Part shown: positions 17,516-26,179 of the stretch, piece after piece
Position numbering within the stretch: position 1 is the stretch's first letter
Layout: the number at the start of each line of letters is the position of its first letter
Source: JBGSUZ01 sp043770095
Lineage (GTDB): Bacteria; Bacillota; Clostridia; Peptostreptococcales; Acidaminobacteraceae
Assembly (NCBI GenBank): GCA_043770095.1
Contig: JAYVIR010000002.1
Coordinates: 1 to 64,000 of the forward strand
Reading direction: 5' to 3'
Length of the DNA stretch: 64,000 bases
Position numbers and translations under genes: made by a program
The notes under the pieces: generated by a model
What the model saw: only the letters and a program-made list of their open reading frames with translations
Database searches by the model: none
Told to the model about the DNA's origin: nothing

Positions 17516-18496
17516 TTAGTTTGTCACTGGCACCACAGGTACAGGTACCGCTGGGTTTGCAATGTCTAAATCGTCAATAACGAGCACTTTAGTTGTCGCG
17601 TCCCATTTCAGCTGAACATTTAACAGTTTTTGTAAGTCGTTCATTGGAAGATAGACTTTATCATTCATCACGATTGGCTTTGCAATCGATTTTTTCGCAA
17701 TGCCATCTATTTCAATGACATTTTGCAATAAGAACATTTCAACAAGCGTGCCATCTATTTTAAAGATGAATTTTTTGCCTTGATCGTCATATTTTACGGC
17801 AGTCGCAAATTGATTTGGCAAAACTGACTTTGGCATATAAATAACGCCATCTTTTTGAGCCATCGGCATGTCTAATTTAAAATTGGGAATATCGCTGAGA
17901 ACGCGATCTGCAGGAATGACCACTAATTTCGAATTGTTTCTGCCAAGTGCCTCTTCCATTTGTTTAAGATATTCTTTTTCTTTATCTGTGTATTTGCCGT
18001 CATTAATGTTTTCCATTTTATCCATAATGATTTTAAGTTGCTTATTGTAACCATTTAGAGTGTTTTGTTTGTCTGTAAATTCTTTGGTAAGTTGTCTCAA
18101 AAGATTCTGCTGAGCGTTTTGTTCCGCCCCAGTGTATTTATGATTCTTATTATTTTTCTTTTCATTTTTCTTTTCATTTTTCTTTTCGTTTTTTTGATCG
18201 TTTCCATTATTATGCTTTACCGTATCGTTTGCCTGTGCTATTTTTTGATTAACACTTGCAAGTTGTTGTTTTAACGCTTCAATTTGATGTCTTAACCCCT
18301 GACTTTGCTGATAGAGCAAACTAGCAGTTACTTCTTCTGACGGGAACTGAATGCCGCCCGGTGAAGTTGTTTCCGTTATAACAGTTGTGTTTGAAGGAAT
18401 TGGAGCTGCAGTTGTTGAAGTATTTGCAAATGCGCCCATTGTCATACCCGATGCAAGTGCACCTATCATCATTATTGATATAAATTGTCTTTTCAT
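17516..18496 (-). CDS. Secreted coiled-coil protein with copper amine oxidase-like (stalk) domain
   Basis: A 326-residue protein. It has an N-terminal signal peptide (MKRQFISIMMIGALASG, cleavage probably after AFA), a Ser/Thr-rich linker, a coiled coil (about 65-100), a highly charged NEKK repeat (about 105-125), another coiled coil, and a C-terminal copper amine oxidase N-terminal-like domain (IYMPKSVLPNQF, IDGIAKKSIAKPIVMNDK, VYLPMNDLQKLLN). In clostridia such domains are cell-surface stalk modules, not oxidases. The ATG at 18496 follows AAAGGAGG. It lies downstream of sigI-rsgI, and a candidate SigI-type promoter stands before it, so it may be a SigI target. Confidence 0.85.
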   Translation of the reverse strand: MKRQFISIMMIGALASGMTMGAFANTSTTAAPIPSNTTVITETTSPGGIQFPSEEVTASLLYQQSQGLRHQIEALKQQLASVNQKIAQANDTVKHNNGNDQKNEKKNEKKNEKKNNKNHKYTGAEQNAQQNLLRQLTKEFTDKQNTLNGYNKQLKIIMDKMENINDGKYTDKEKEYLKQMEEALGRNNSKLVVIPADRVLSDIPNFKLDMPMAQKDGVIYMPKSVLPNQFATAVKYDDQGKKFIFKIDGTLVEMFLLQNVIEIDGIAKKSIAKPIVMNDKVYLPMNDLQKLLNVQLKWDATTKVLVIDDLDIANPAVPVPVVPVTN

Positions 18497-18576
18497 GAGA
18501 AAATCCTCCTTTGGCCATTCAACAGTATACGGCACCACTTTGATAACCGCTTGCCTTTTGGCTTCCTGATGAAGAG

Positions 18577-18605
18577 TTCGGGAGGATCCTTTCTAAAATT
18601 GGGGT
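18577..18605 (-). promoter_or_regulatory. Candidate SigI-type promoter
   Basis: Minus strand ACCCCA (18600-18605), 19 bases, CGAA (18577-18580). ACCCC and CGAA are the -35 and -10 words known for SigI promoters; the same arrangement with the same spacing occurs before the acetyltransferase-sigI operon. Spacing here is not confirmed against known examples. Confidence 0.4.
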
Positions 18606-18637
18606 AGGCAAGAAGTTTGTAATCTTTCTGTCATATT

Positions 18638-19999
18638 TCAACCCCCTTTTTTGAGAACCCCTTTGTTTGGCTTATTCTTTATAACCTCTAATAATTGATC
18701 AATTTGCTTTAACTGCTTTTCAATCATCTCTAATTTCACGCGTCGCTCTTCTGGTTTTAAACGAGCGTTTAGAATTTTTAATTTAGTCGCTTTTAAATGT
18801 TGCTTCCTATTAATAAGCGCATTTATTTTTTCGGCAGCGCTGCTGCCAGAAATGCTTTCAATTTGATCTGCTTCGCTCTGGCTCTCATCAATGATTTCGT
18901 CTGAAGCAAGCACATCTTCTTGCGACTCGGTCTCAATTAGTGTTTCTTGAGGCAATACTTCTACTAACGGTTTTTGAGGTGTTACTTCTATAGGAGGCGA
19001 GACAGTCTGATTCTGATTCTGATTCTGGTTTGGTTTTGGATTTGTATTCTGGTTCTGGTTTTTTTTCTTCAGTTGATTTAAGCGTTTAATTTCTTCTTGT
19101 TTTTTAAGGATTTCTAATTTTAAATCTTCTTGTTCTTTATTTTTCAGTTTTTTCAACTGATCTTTTTTATTTTTTAGTGTCTTTTTTATTTTATCTAACC
19201 TTGAATCTTTAACAGGTGGCAGAATTTCTGGGTTAGACTGAATGATTTCTGAAGTTGTTTGATTTTCTAAAATGTCCACACCTGTTTGGAGCTGAGCCTC
19301 AGTGATTGCCGCTTCAGCTTTTTTATTGGCGCCATTCTTTGACTCCGCAGTGACAATGGCTACTTTTATAGGTGACGAGCCCACTGAGACTGCTTGCTTA
19401 GCCGCAGTTCTTTCTACTTTCACACTGGAAACCTCAATTGTTTTTTCAACTTTTTCCACCACGGTACTCACCGCTTCCACCACAGATTCTTTAACACTGG
19501 CACTGTCTTGCGAGAAGCCTAAAATAACACCGCTGGTTTCGTCTTTGACAAATCCCTTATCATTCATGGCAATCAACGAGGTTTCGACGCTCTCTTCTAT
19601 GCTTTTCCCATAAAGACTCACTGAGTCTAATACGGTTTCGCCATCCGCATTAAAACTTTGCACCCCTATGACTCGGTGGTACACATTATAACTTATGCCG
19701 ATGGAAGGGTTTACATCCATATAGACGTGCCCTGTAGGATATGCCCAAGAGGTTATGGCACTCGTAAGCACCACGCCCAAACTAAATGCAGTTCGAAGTA
19801 TTGGTCTCCTAAAGGTCTGCCTGAACCATTCATTTCGTGTTGCCAAGTCTAAATTCAAAGCCGTTTCAAAGGTAATTTCATCGCCTATATAGCACGACTC
19901 CTTAGAAAGTTTATGTTTCAAAAACTGTCCGTCAGGAGTGAGTACTGTGGCATATCCGTCTTCGATTGCCAGAATCATTCCATTGATTTCTTTTTTCAC
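18638..19999 (-). CDS. rsgI: RsgI-type membrane anti-sigma factor
   Basis: A 453-residue single-pass membrane protein. Residues 1-60 match the cytoplasmic RsgI anti-SigI domain (MKKEINGMILAIEDGYATVL). A membrane segment (about 70-86, AFSLGVVLTSAITSWAY) is followed by the conserved extracellular module (HVYMDVNPSIGISYN, RVIGVQSFNADGE). After that, in place of the sugar-binding domains found on clostridial cellulosome RsgIs, there is a long Lys/Glu/Gln coiled coil with an Asn/Gln/Pro-rich linker. The start is GTG, 6 bases after the sigI stop. It should hold SigI until an outside signal releases it; the coiled coil would be the sensor or a surface anchor. Confidence 0.88.
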   Translation of the reverse strand: MKKEINGMILAIEDGYATVLTPDGQFLKHKLSKESCYIGDEITFETALNLDLATRNEWFRQTFRRPILRTAFSLGVVLTSAITSWAYPTGHVYMDVNPSIGISYNVYHRVIGVQSFNADGETVLDSVSLYGKSIEESVETSLIAMNDKGFVKDETSGVILGFSQDSASVKESVVEAVSTVVEKVEKTIEVSSVKVERTAAKQAVSVGSSPIKVAIVTAESKNGANKKAEAAITEAQLQTGVDILENQTTSEIIQSNPEILPPVKDSRLDKIKKTLKNKKDQLKKLKNKEQEDLKLEILKKQEEIKRLNQLKKKNQNQNTNPKPNQNQNQNQTVSPPIEVTPQKPLVEVLPQETLIETESQEDVLASDEIIDESQSEADQIESISGSSAAEKINALINRKQHLKATKLKILNARLKPEERRVKLEMIEKQLKQIDQLLEVIKNKPNKGVLKKGG

Positions 20000-20005
20000 A
20001 AATAC

Positions 20006-20731
20006 TCACCGCCTTTCTAAATAGTTTTTGATGAGGTCAAGGTCGCTGCTAAGAAGCACCACCATCGCTAAAATATACTTTCGGCCCCGCTCTATCTTTT
20101 TTCGATCTATTTCAAATTGATTTAGGATTTCTATGATAGGCATTTTTTTATCCGTGTAGAGCCGCTTAAGAAGCTCAGGTTCAGACACCAACCACTTGGC
20201 AATCCTTTGATAAACATCTTTTATAGCCTCTTGCTTTGGCGAGACTTCTATCAATTCTTTAAAACTGAGTTCGAAAACCAGCAATCCTTCTTCAAATAGC
20301 ACTATTTCCATTTGCAAATTTCGCTGTTTGACCTCTTTCTCATAAGCCTCTACAGACGCTGCTATCTCATAAGGGTGTTGATTATTCTCTTCATTTGGAC
20401 TTGTCTCGTCTAAAGAATTGCCCCCAAAAGGATTTTGCCTGAGAAGTCTGCGGTATTCATCTACCATTCTTCTATTGATGACCAACCTGGCAAACGAAAT
20501 AAATTTCCCTTTTGACGTATCATACTGCTTAACCGCTTCAACGAACGCTAACATAGCCACCGTCACCTCATCATCAATTAGAGCGCCGCTAGCCTTCTGC
20601 TGATCCATCATACATTTTTTTATGAAGCCTTCATTTGAAGCAATCAACTTTTCCAGTAGTTTGGGATCATTTTTAGCTTTTAGGACTTTTATTTCAAGGC
20701 TCTGGAAAATCATAAGTGCAACGCTTTCCAT
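20006..20731 (-). CDS. sigI: RNA polymerase sigma factor SigI
   Basis: A 241-residue SigI-type sigma factor. The sigma region 2 is clear (ALIDDEVTVAMLAFVEAVKQ then YDTSKGKFISFARLVINRRM), and a C-terminal helix-turn-helix-like region (EILNQFEIDRKKIERGRKY) fits the SigI-specific C domain. The first ATG overlaps the end of the upstream acetyltransferase gene by 22 bases; an ATG at 20713 is an alternative. Directly followed by its anti-sigma partner. In Bacillus SigI responds to heat and cell-wall stress; in clostridia to polysaccharides. Confidence 0.88.
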   Translation of the reverse strand: MESVALMIFQSLEIKVLKAKNDPKLLEKLIASNEGFIKKCMMDQQKASGALIDDEVTVAMLAFVEAVKQYDTSKGKFISFARLVINRRMVDEYRRLLRQNPFGGNSLDETSPNEENNQHPYEIAASVEAYEKEVKQRNLQMEIVLFEEGLLVFELSFKELIEVSPKQEAIKDVYQRIAKWLVSEPELLKRLYTDKKMPIIEILNQFEIDRKKIERGRKYILAMVVLLSSDLDLIKNYLERR

Positions 20732-21267
20732 TCTTCTTTTAGCATTCTATAAGATAATCGATCATGGAGTTCTTCATTATAATACATGTGTTTTAATAAG
20801 TCCGCTTCCAAAGTCATTCCCACTTTTGTCATAACCTTTGTCGATCCCACATTGGCTTTTAAGCAACCGGATTCTATTTTAATGACGTCTAATTCATTAA
20901 AGGCGTAATTCATGACACCTTCAACCGCCTCTGTCACTAACCCCTGTCCCCAATACTCTGGCATTATGAAATATCCAAGATTGACCACTCTACCTTCATA
21001 GGCTTCAATCAACGTTGAAAATCCAATTTCGCCTATATATCGACCCGTTTCTTTTAAGGTGATGGCAAAGAAAAACTTTCTTCTATTTTCAAATTTAGAT
21101 TCCGCAATGGACTCATATAAAAATTTTAATGACTCGTCCACTGAGCTTGTCTTCACCTCAGGCATCAAGCGCATAACTTCATCGCTTGTGAATATTTCAT
21201 GAAACCCATCAAAATCTGCTTCTTGATAATCTCGAATCGTTAATCGCTCCGTCATTATTTTAACCAT
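20710..21267 (-). CDS. GNAT-family N-acetyltransferase (RimJ/RimL-like)
   Basis: A 185-residue GNAT enzyme. It begins MTERLTIRDYQEADFDGFHEI, typical of RimL-type proteins, and has the acetyl-CoA-binding region (LGYFIMPEYWGQGLVTEAVE, with Q-x-x-G-x-G/A pattern) and NVGSTKVMTKVGM near the C terminus. The acceptor substrate is unknown. It is the first gene of the acetyltransferase-sigI-rsgI unit, overlapping sigI; whether it has any role in SigI signalling is not known. Confidence 0.88.
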   Translation of the reverse strand: MVKIMTERLTIRDYQEADFDGFHEIFTSDEVMRLMPEVKTSSVDESLKFLYESIAESKFENRRKFFFAITLKETGRYIGEIGFSTLIEAYEGRVVNLGYFIMPEYWGQGLVTEAVEGVMNYAFNELDVIKIESGCLKANVGSTKVMTKVGMTLEADLLKHMYYNEELHDRLSYRMLKEEWKALHL

Positions 21268-21306
21268 ATTTTGTCACACCCTTTTTAGTTTATTGTTTAT
21301 ACAATC

Positions 21307-21335
21307 AGTATAACGTATATGACTAAGTGTGTCAT
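21307..21335 (-). promoter_or_regulatory. Sigma-A-type promoter of the acetyltransferase-sigI-rsgI operon
   Basis: Minus strand ATGACA (21330-21335), 17 bases, TATACT (21307-21312), about 40 bases before the acetyltransferase start. Confidence 0.65.
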
Positions 21336-21396
21336 GAACGAAAAATAAGAAACAAAATTCAAAATTACTTTGTTCAACTTATCCCTCACTTAAGCA

Positions 21397-21425
21397 TTCG
21401 TTTTTTCTGTTCAGATAATTGAGGT
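21397..21425 (-). promoter_or_regulatory. Candidate SigI-type promoter of the sigI operon
   Basis: Minus strand ACCTCA (21420-21425), 19 bases, CGAA (21397-21400), the same layout as at 18577-18605. It lies upstream of the sigma-A promoter and would give positive autoregulation. Not otherwise supported. Confidence 0.35.
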
Positions 21426-21467
21426 GTTTGATCACTTTTTAAAAATATTTTTTTGTACCTGCACAGT

Positions 21468-21508
21468 AAAAAAGAGCCCTCTATTTATTCAATAGAAAGG
21501 GCTCCTTC
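21468..21508 (-). terminator. Terminator of metK
   Basis: The stem GAGCCCT...AGGGCTC (21474-21480 and 21498-21504), extended by a partial TATT/AATA match, is followed on the minus strand by TTTTTT. Confidence 0.9.
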
Positions 21509-21538
21509 AAAATCATTTAATTCAATTAATTTCTCTTA

Positions 21539-22729
21539 TTACGCTTCAAAAGCTTCTTTTCTAAGAATATCAGCTTTGTCTGTTTGCTCCCAAGATACAT
21601 TAAGGTCAGTTCTGCCCATGTGGCCGTAAGCTGCCAATTGTCTGTAGATTGGTTTTCTAAGACCCAAGTCTCTGATGATCGCTGCAGGTCTAAGATCGAA
21701 ATGTTTTTTCACAAGCTCAGTAATGATCTCTTGTGAAACTTTGTTTGTGCCAAATGTTTCTACGAAAACAGAAACTGGCTTCGCTACGCCGATTGCGTAC
21801 GCAATTTCAAGTTCGCACTTGTCAGCAAGGCCTGCTGCAACAATATTCTTTGCAACGTATCTAGCCGCATATGCCGCAGAACGGTCAACTTTTGTAGGAT
21901 CTTTGCCCGAGAATGCGCCGCCGCCGTGTCTAGAGTAACCGCCGTAAGTATCTACGATGATTTTTCTGCCAGTAAGACCTGAATCGCCTTGAGGTCCGCC
22001 AATTACAAAACGGCCCGTTGGATTGATAAAGTATTTTGTGTTTTCATCTAATAACGCTGCAGGAACAACGTGATTGATTACAAGTCTCTTAAGATCCGCT
22101 TCGATTTGATCTCTGCTTACTTCAGGGCTGTGTTGTGTAGAGATAACAATTGTGTCCACACGAACTGGTTTGTCATCGATATATTCAACCGTTACTTGTG
22201 TTTTACCGTCTGGTCTGAGGTAATCTACCATGCTATTTTTTCTAACTTCTGTAAGTCTGAACGCCAATTTGTGCGCTAAAGAAATAGGAAGAGGCATTAA
22301 TTCTTCAGTCTCGTTACAAGCAAAACCAAACATTAAACCTTGGTCACCAGCGCCAATCGCTTCGATTTCATCGATCATTGTGCCTTCTCTGTGCTCAAGT
22401 GCTTCGTCAACGCCCATAGCAATATCCGCAGATTGCTCGTCAATTGCTGTAAGTACAGCACATGTGTCTGCATCAAAACCGAATTTAGCTCTAGTGTAAC
22501 CAATTTCTCTGATCGTCTCTCTAACTGTTTTTTGAATGTCTACATAACAGTTGGTTGATATTTCACCCATTACAAGAACAAGTCCTGTTGTCACTGCTGT
22601 TTCACATGCAACTCTAGCCGTTGGATCCTGAGCAAGAATTGCGTCGAGTACTGCATCTGAAATTTGGTCACACATTTTATCTGGGTGGCCTTCTGTTACG
22701 CTTTCTGATGTAAATAATCTTTTTTCCAT
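21539..22729 (-). CDS. metK: S-adenosylmethionine synthetase
   Basis: A 396-residue methionine adenosyltransferase making SAM from methionine and ATP. The signatures GAGDQGLMFGFA (methionine/ATP binding) and GGGAFSGKDPTKVDRSAAY (P-loop-like) are present, along with the N-terminal SVTEGHPDKMCDQ. Length is normal. AAAGGAGG precedes the ATG. Expression is controlled by the SAM-I riboswitch in its leader. Confidence 0.98.
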   Translation of the reverse strand: MEKRLFTSESVTEGHPDKMCDQISDAVLDAILAQDPTARVACETAVTTGLVLVMGEISTNCYVDIQKTVRETIREIGYTRAKFGFDADTCAVLTAIDEQSADIAMGVDEALEHREGTMIDEIEAIGAGDQGLMFGFACNETEELMPLPISLAHKLAFRLTEVRKNSMVDYLRPDGKTQVTVEYIDDKPVRVDTIVISTQHSPEVSRDQIEADLKRLVINHVVPAALLDENTKYFINPTGRFVIGGPQGDSGLTGRKIIVDTYGGYSRHGGGAFSGKDPTKVDRSAAYAARYVAKNIVAAGLADKCELEIAYAIGVAKPVSVFVETFGTNKVSQEIITELVKKHFDLRPAAIIRDLGLRKPIYRQLAAYGHMGRTDLNVSWEQTDKADILRKEAFEA

Positions 22730-22812
22730 TTCTAATATTCCTCCTTTACAAACGCTTACTTTTTAAATTGAACACTTATTTCAACTTAACAACTTTTTCA
22801 CTTAGGGTACTA

Positions 22813-22967
22813 AAAAAGCCCCTTCGCACGAAGAGGCTTAAACTTAAAAGTTTCTCCTCATCGACCAAACCATTCCAAACAGGAATGCCTTGTAGGATTT
22901 AGCACCGTGTTTTAACCGGTTGCTGGACTTCATTGGGCCTATCCCCTCCGTCGCTCTAAATAAGGTT
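22813..22967 (-). promoter_or_regulatory. SAM-I riboswitch (S-box) with terminator, controlling metK
   Basis: On the minus strand the leader contains the S-box core GAGCGACGGAGGG, then GGCCCAATGAAGTCCAGCAACC, split here as two blocks, and GGTGCTAAATCCTACA. P1 forms between CCTTATT (about 22959-22965) and GATGAGG (about 22856-22862), with a P4 hairpin ATTCC/GGAAT. It is followed by a strong terminator, AGCCTCTTCG/CGAAGGGGCT and a T-run (22813-22839). GATGAGG of P1 can instead pair with the CCTCTTC of the terminator arm, so SAM binding turns transcription off. Confidence 0.95.
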
Positions 22968-22997
22968 TTTTAATTATTTATACTGTAACAAGAATTG

Positions 22998-23026
22998 ATT
23001 ATACCACCTGTTTTTTAAAAATGCAA
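22998..23026 (-). promoter_or_regulatory. metK promoter
   Basis: Minus strand TTGCAT (23021-23026), 17 bases, TATAAT (22998-23003) with an extended -10 TGG. Transcription starts just before the riboswitch. Confidence 0.8.
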
Positions 23027-23184
23027 TAGTATTTATAAACTTTTTGTTTACTTCTACTGTACATTTTTTTAATAACAAACCCTATTCTTGCGATTTTACC
23101 ATTTTGTAATATTTTCTTAACGACACTGTAAAAAGAAATTACAGAAAACTGGTATATACTATAGGAAGTAAAGAAGGTGACGCT

Positions 23185-26085
23185 ATGACGTTTTTCAAAT
23201 CAAAAGCACCAGGGCAAAAATTTATTGGCCTGTTCGTGATTGCAGCAATGCTTTCACCACTCCAATCATTTGCCGACTACAAAGTCATTTACCAAGATGT
23301 ACAAAAAACAGATCTCTCCTCAGGCGTGAGATATGAGCAACATCTCAAACTCACCAATGGCGGCTGGATTAACATCAATGTAATGCGCGTTGATTTAACC
23401 AATCCCAATGTTGACATTAAGCCCATCTATCCAGACGCCGGACTTTCTAAGAAAGAAAAACTTACCACTCTGGCTTCAAAACAAAAAAATCTGATTGGCG
23501 CAGTCAATGCAGACTTTTTCGACATCAAGAAAGGGACAACCATTGGCCAAATTATTGAAAATGGCAATTTGGTCACCACAGGAAGCACGAGCAAGGGCGG
23601 TCCACCAACCGTTATGGCTTCTCTTAATATCTCAAAAGACAACTTAGCATTTGTTGAATATTGGAAAGACTACGCCATTACACTTTCAAATCCTAAAATC
23701 AACTTACCGATAGCCTTTAAAAATAAACCTTATTTTGATTATAGCTGGTCCGTAATTTTTGACCAAAGCTGGGCAAAGCAATCCTATGGCAATACACTCA
23801 AAAAGCCTATTATCGAAATGTTGATCGTCGACAATTACGTCGTCAATATCGTAGAAAATGGTCCGCCTATGGACATCCCCGCATACGGATATGTCGTTTC
23901 CTCTGTAGGCAGTACCATCGAAACGGTTCGAAACAATTTTGCAATTGGAGATCCCGTTGTCCTCGATTATAGCACTGATTTAAAAAATCTTGATTTTTCA
24001 ATCGGTGGTGGCTCGTTGATGGTTAAAGAAGGCAAAGTCGTTGCCAAATATACCACCAACATTCCCGGCTCTAATCCAAGAACCGCAGTGGGTATCAGCA
24101 AAGATAAAAAAGAACTTATCATCATGACCATTGATGGTCGTACCAATAACTTTAGAGGCGTCAACCAACCCGAGCTCGCAACAATTCTCATTGAACTCGG
24201 TGCCTATGAAGCCATCAATTTGGATGGTGGCGGTTCTACAGAGATGCTTGTGAAAACGTTAGGTCAGACAACGCCTAAAATTATCAACAACCCTTCTGAT
24301 GGTGGCGAAAGACGCGTTCATAATGGCATTGGCGTTTTTTCAACTTCTGAGTCTGGCGCCCTCGACCAATTGATCCTTCAGATGGGTAGCACTAAAATGA
24401 TGATCCAATCACCGCTGAATCTAAGTCTCACTGGAGTGGACGCCAATCGAAATACGGTTGTATTAGACCCAGCGCTCATAAAGTGGAGCGTTTCAAACGA
24501 CTCTGGTACCGTTATAAACAATCAATTCATTCCAACAAAAGTTGGAAAATCAACCCTGACAGCCGTTTATAACGATAAAACCATCTCAAAAGAAGTGGAT
24601 GTCTATAAAGACATCGTCAACCTTGATATTCAAACAAACCTCATCCAACTTAAATCAGGCGAAAGTACAAAACTTGATTTAATTGGCTATACAGCTAATG
24701 GTTACACCATCCCCATTAGTGCCACGAGTGTAATTTGGACGATTCCAAACAACCTTATCAGCATTTTGCCAGATGGGACTGTAACCGCTGGAACTAGAGC
24801 TGGCAAAGGTGTCCTCATCGCCTCTATTGATGGCGTAAAAAAATACATTCCCATTATTGTTGGTGCAGACATGACGCTACTCGATGACTTTAATCAACCC
24901 AACGGCGCAATCACAAGTATTCCTGAAATTGTGACTGCATCCTATAACATTATCGGCGGTAGCAAAGATGGCACAATGGCTGGTCAAATCCTCTATGATT
25001 TTACGAATTCAGATCAAACAAGAGCCGTTTACCTTAATATGAATAACGGCGGCACAGTGATCAATACACTGCCAGACAAAATTGGATTAGATGTCTTTGG
25101 TACTTTTGGCAACAATCACTGGCTCCGTGCTAAAGTGGTGGATGCAAAAGGAAAATCTGTTATTTTAGACATTGCAAAAAATATCAACTGGACAGACTGG
25201 AAATATGTCGAAGCAACCATTCCAAGAGATTTGGTAGCCCCTATCAAAGTCGCACAAATCTACATGGTTGAAGATGATCCCGTTAAACGTGACAGCGGCT
25301 ATATTCTGGTTGATAACTTATTTGCTGTTAATGAGAAGAAAAATGACGTCGTGGTTCCAAAAGACACCGACAAACTTCCTAAAATTGAAAACATGAAAAT
25401 TAAGACAACTGCTGGCACCAACATCGCTGTATACGGTGAATTTAACGGCACTGAAACCCTTGTTAATGACGAGAATTATAAAGCGGTTGCAGCGACCTTA
25501 AACAAGTATAAATATACTTACTTCGCAGGCACTGCAGATGAGAAAATGTCGAAGTTACTGCCTTGCGATGTTCAGGCAAGTTCATACACTGAAAAAGCAG
25601 TCGACCAAACTTTAATCGTGACGATGAAAAGTATTAATAACTCATTTATCAAAGCTGACCCACTACAATGGGAAAAATTCTTAGCCCGCGTAAAAGGGTT
25701 TAAATACAAAAACTTAGTGCTCGTCACCAATCACAATATGAATTTCAGTGACAAACTCGAGGAAAAATTATTTGCAGAGCAACTAGAGAAACTAAATGCC
25801 GCAGGCGTAAAAACTTATGTCTTATCCGGTGGTCAAAGCAATGGTTACGACGTTCGCCTTAAAAACAACGCCACTATTATTGACTTGCAAACACTCAATA
25901 AATATAGCGGATTTGATCTTTCAAAACAAGCCGCTGTTCTTACAATGAATCTATCTGGAAACACCATAGAGTTCCAAGTGAAGCCACTTAACTTTATCGT
26001 TAAGAAGCCCACAACCAGCAAGTTGGTAAAAGCACCTAGCAGTATCTTTTTTAAGAAAATTAGAACGGCTAGTCCAATCAAATAA
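23185..26085 (+). CDS. Secreted phosphodiester glycosidase-domain (NAGPA-like) multidomain protein
   Basis: A 966-residue exported protein. A signal peptide (FIGLFVIAAMLSPLQSFA) is followed by a phosphodiester glycosidase domain (about 60-370): GAVNADFFDIKKGTTIG, NPRTAVGISKDKKEL, and INLDGGGSTEMLV, the family's conserved D-G-G-G-S-T block. Then come one or two bacterial Ig-like domains (about 400-550), a beta-sandwich carbohydrate-binding-like domain (about 560-720) and a C-terminal domain resembling a metallophosphatase fold (LVLVTNHNMNFSDKLEEK). It probably acts on or binds a cell-surface polysaccharide. No anchor is seen. It starts at ATG after GAAGGTGA. Confidence 0.85.
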   Translation: MTFFKSKAPGQKFIGLFVIAAMLSPLQSFADYKVIYQDVQKTDLSSGVRYEQHLKLTNGGWININVMRVDLTNPNVDIKPIYPDAGLSKKEKLTTLASKQKNLIGAVNADFFDIKKGTTIGQIIENGNLVTTGSTSKGGPPTVMASLNISKDNLAFVEYWKDYAITLSNPKINLPIAFKNKPYFDYSWSVIFDQSWAKQSYGNTLKKPIIEMLIVDNYVVNIVENGPPMDIPAYGYVVSSVGSTIETVRNNFAIGDPVVLDYSTDLKNLDFSIGGGSLMVKEGKVVAKYTTNIPGSNPRTAVGISKDKKELIIMTIDGRTNNFRGVNQPELATILIELGAYEAINLDGGGSTEMLVKTLGQTTPKIINNPSDGGERRVHNGIGVFSTSESGALDQLILQMGSTKMMIQSPLNLSLTGVDANRNTVVLDPALIKWSVSNDSGTVINNQFIPTKVGKSTLTAVYNDKTISKEVDVYKDIVNLDIQTNLIQLKSGESTKLDLIGYTANGYTIPISATSVIWTIPNNLISILPDGTVTAGTRAGKGVLIASIDGVKKYIPIIVGADMTLLDDFNQPNGAITSIPEIVTASYNIIGGSKDGTMAGQILYDFTNSDQTRAVYLNMNNGGTVINTLPDKIGLDVFGTFGNNHWLRAKVVDAKGKSVILDIAKNINWTDWKYVEATIPRDLVAPIKVAQIYMVEDDPVKRDSGYILVDNLFAVNEKKNDVVVPKDTDKLPKIENMKIKTTAGTNIAVYGEFNGTETLVNDENYKAVAATLNKYKYTYFAGTADEKMSKLLPCDVQASSYTEKAVDQTLIVTMKSINNSFIKADPLQWEKFLARVKGFKYKNLVLVTNHNMNFSDKLEEKLFAEQLEKLNAAGVKTYVLSGGQSNGYDVRLKNNATIIDLQTLNKYSGFDLSKQAAVLTMNLSGNTIEFQVKPLNFIVKKPTTSKLVKAPSSIFFKKIRTASPIK

Positions 26086-26122
26086 CCCCATCACTTGGAT
26101 TTCACCCACGCTGGGTGCACAT

Positions 26123-26163
26123 AAAAAAGCGAGCGTCTCTATTAAAGGGACACTCGCTTTTTA
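26123..26163. terminator. Bidirectional terminator between converging genes
   Basis: AAAAAAGCGAG...CTCGCTTTTTT (26123-26133 and 26153-26163), with T-runs on both strands, lies between the + strand glycosidase gene and the - strand permease gene. Confidence 0.9.
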
Positions 26164-26179
26164 TATTCATTCATCCTAT

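Noticed and set aside
18120..18200. Short tandem repeat considered as a CRISPR array
   Set aside because: It is an in-frame 12-base coding repeat (Lys/Glu/Asn) with no spacers and no cas genes.
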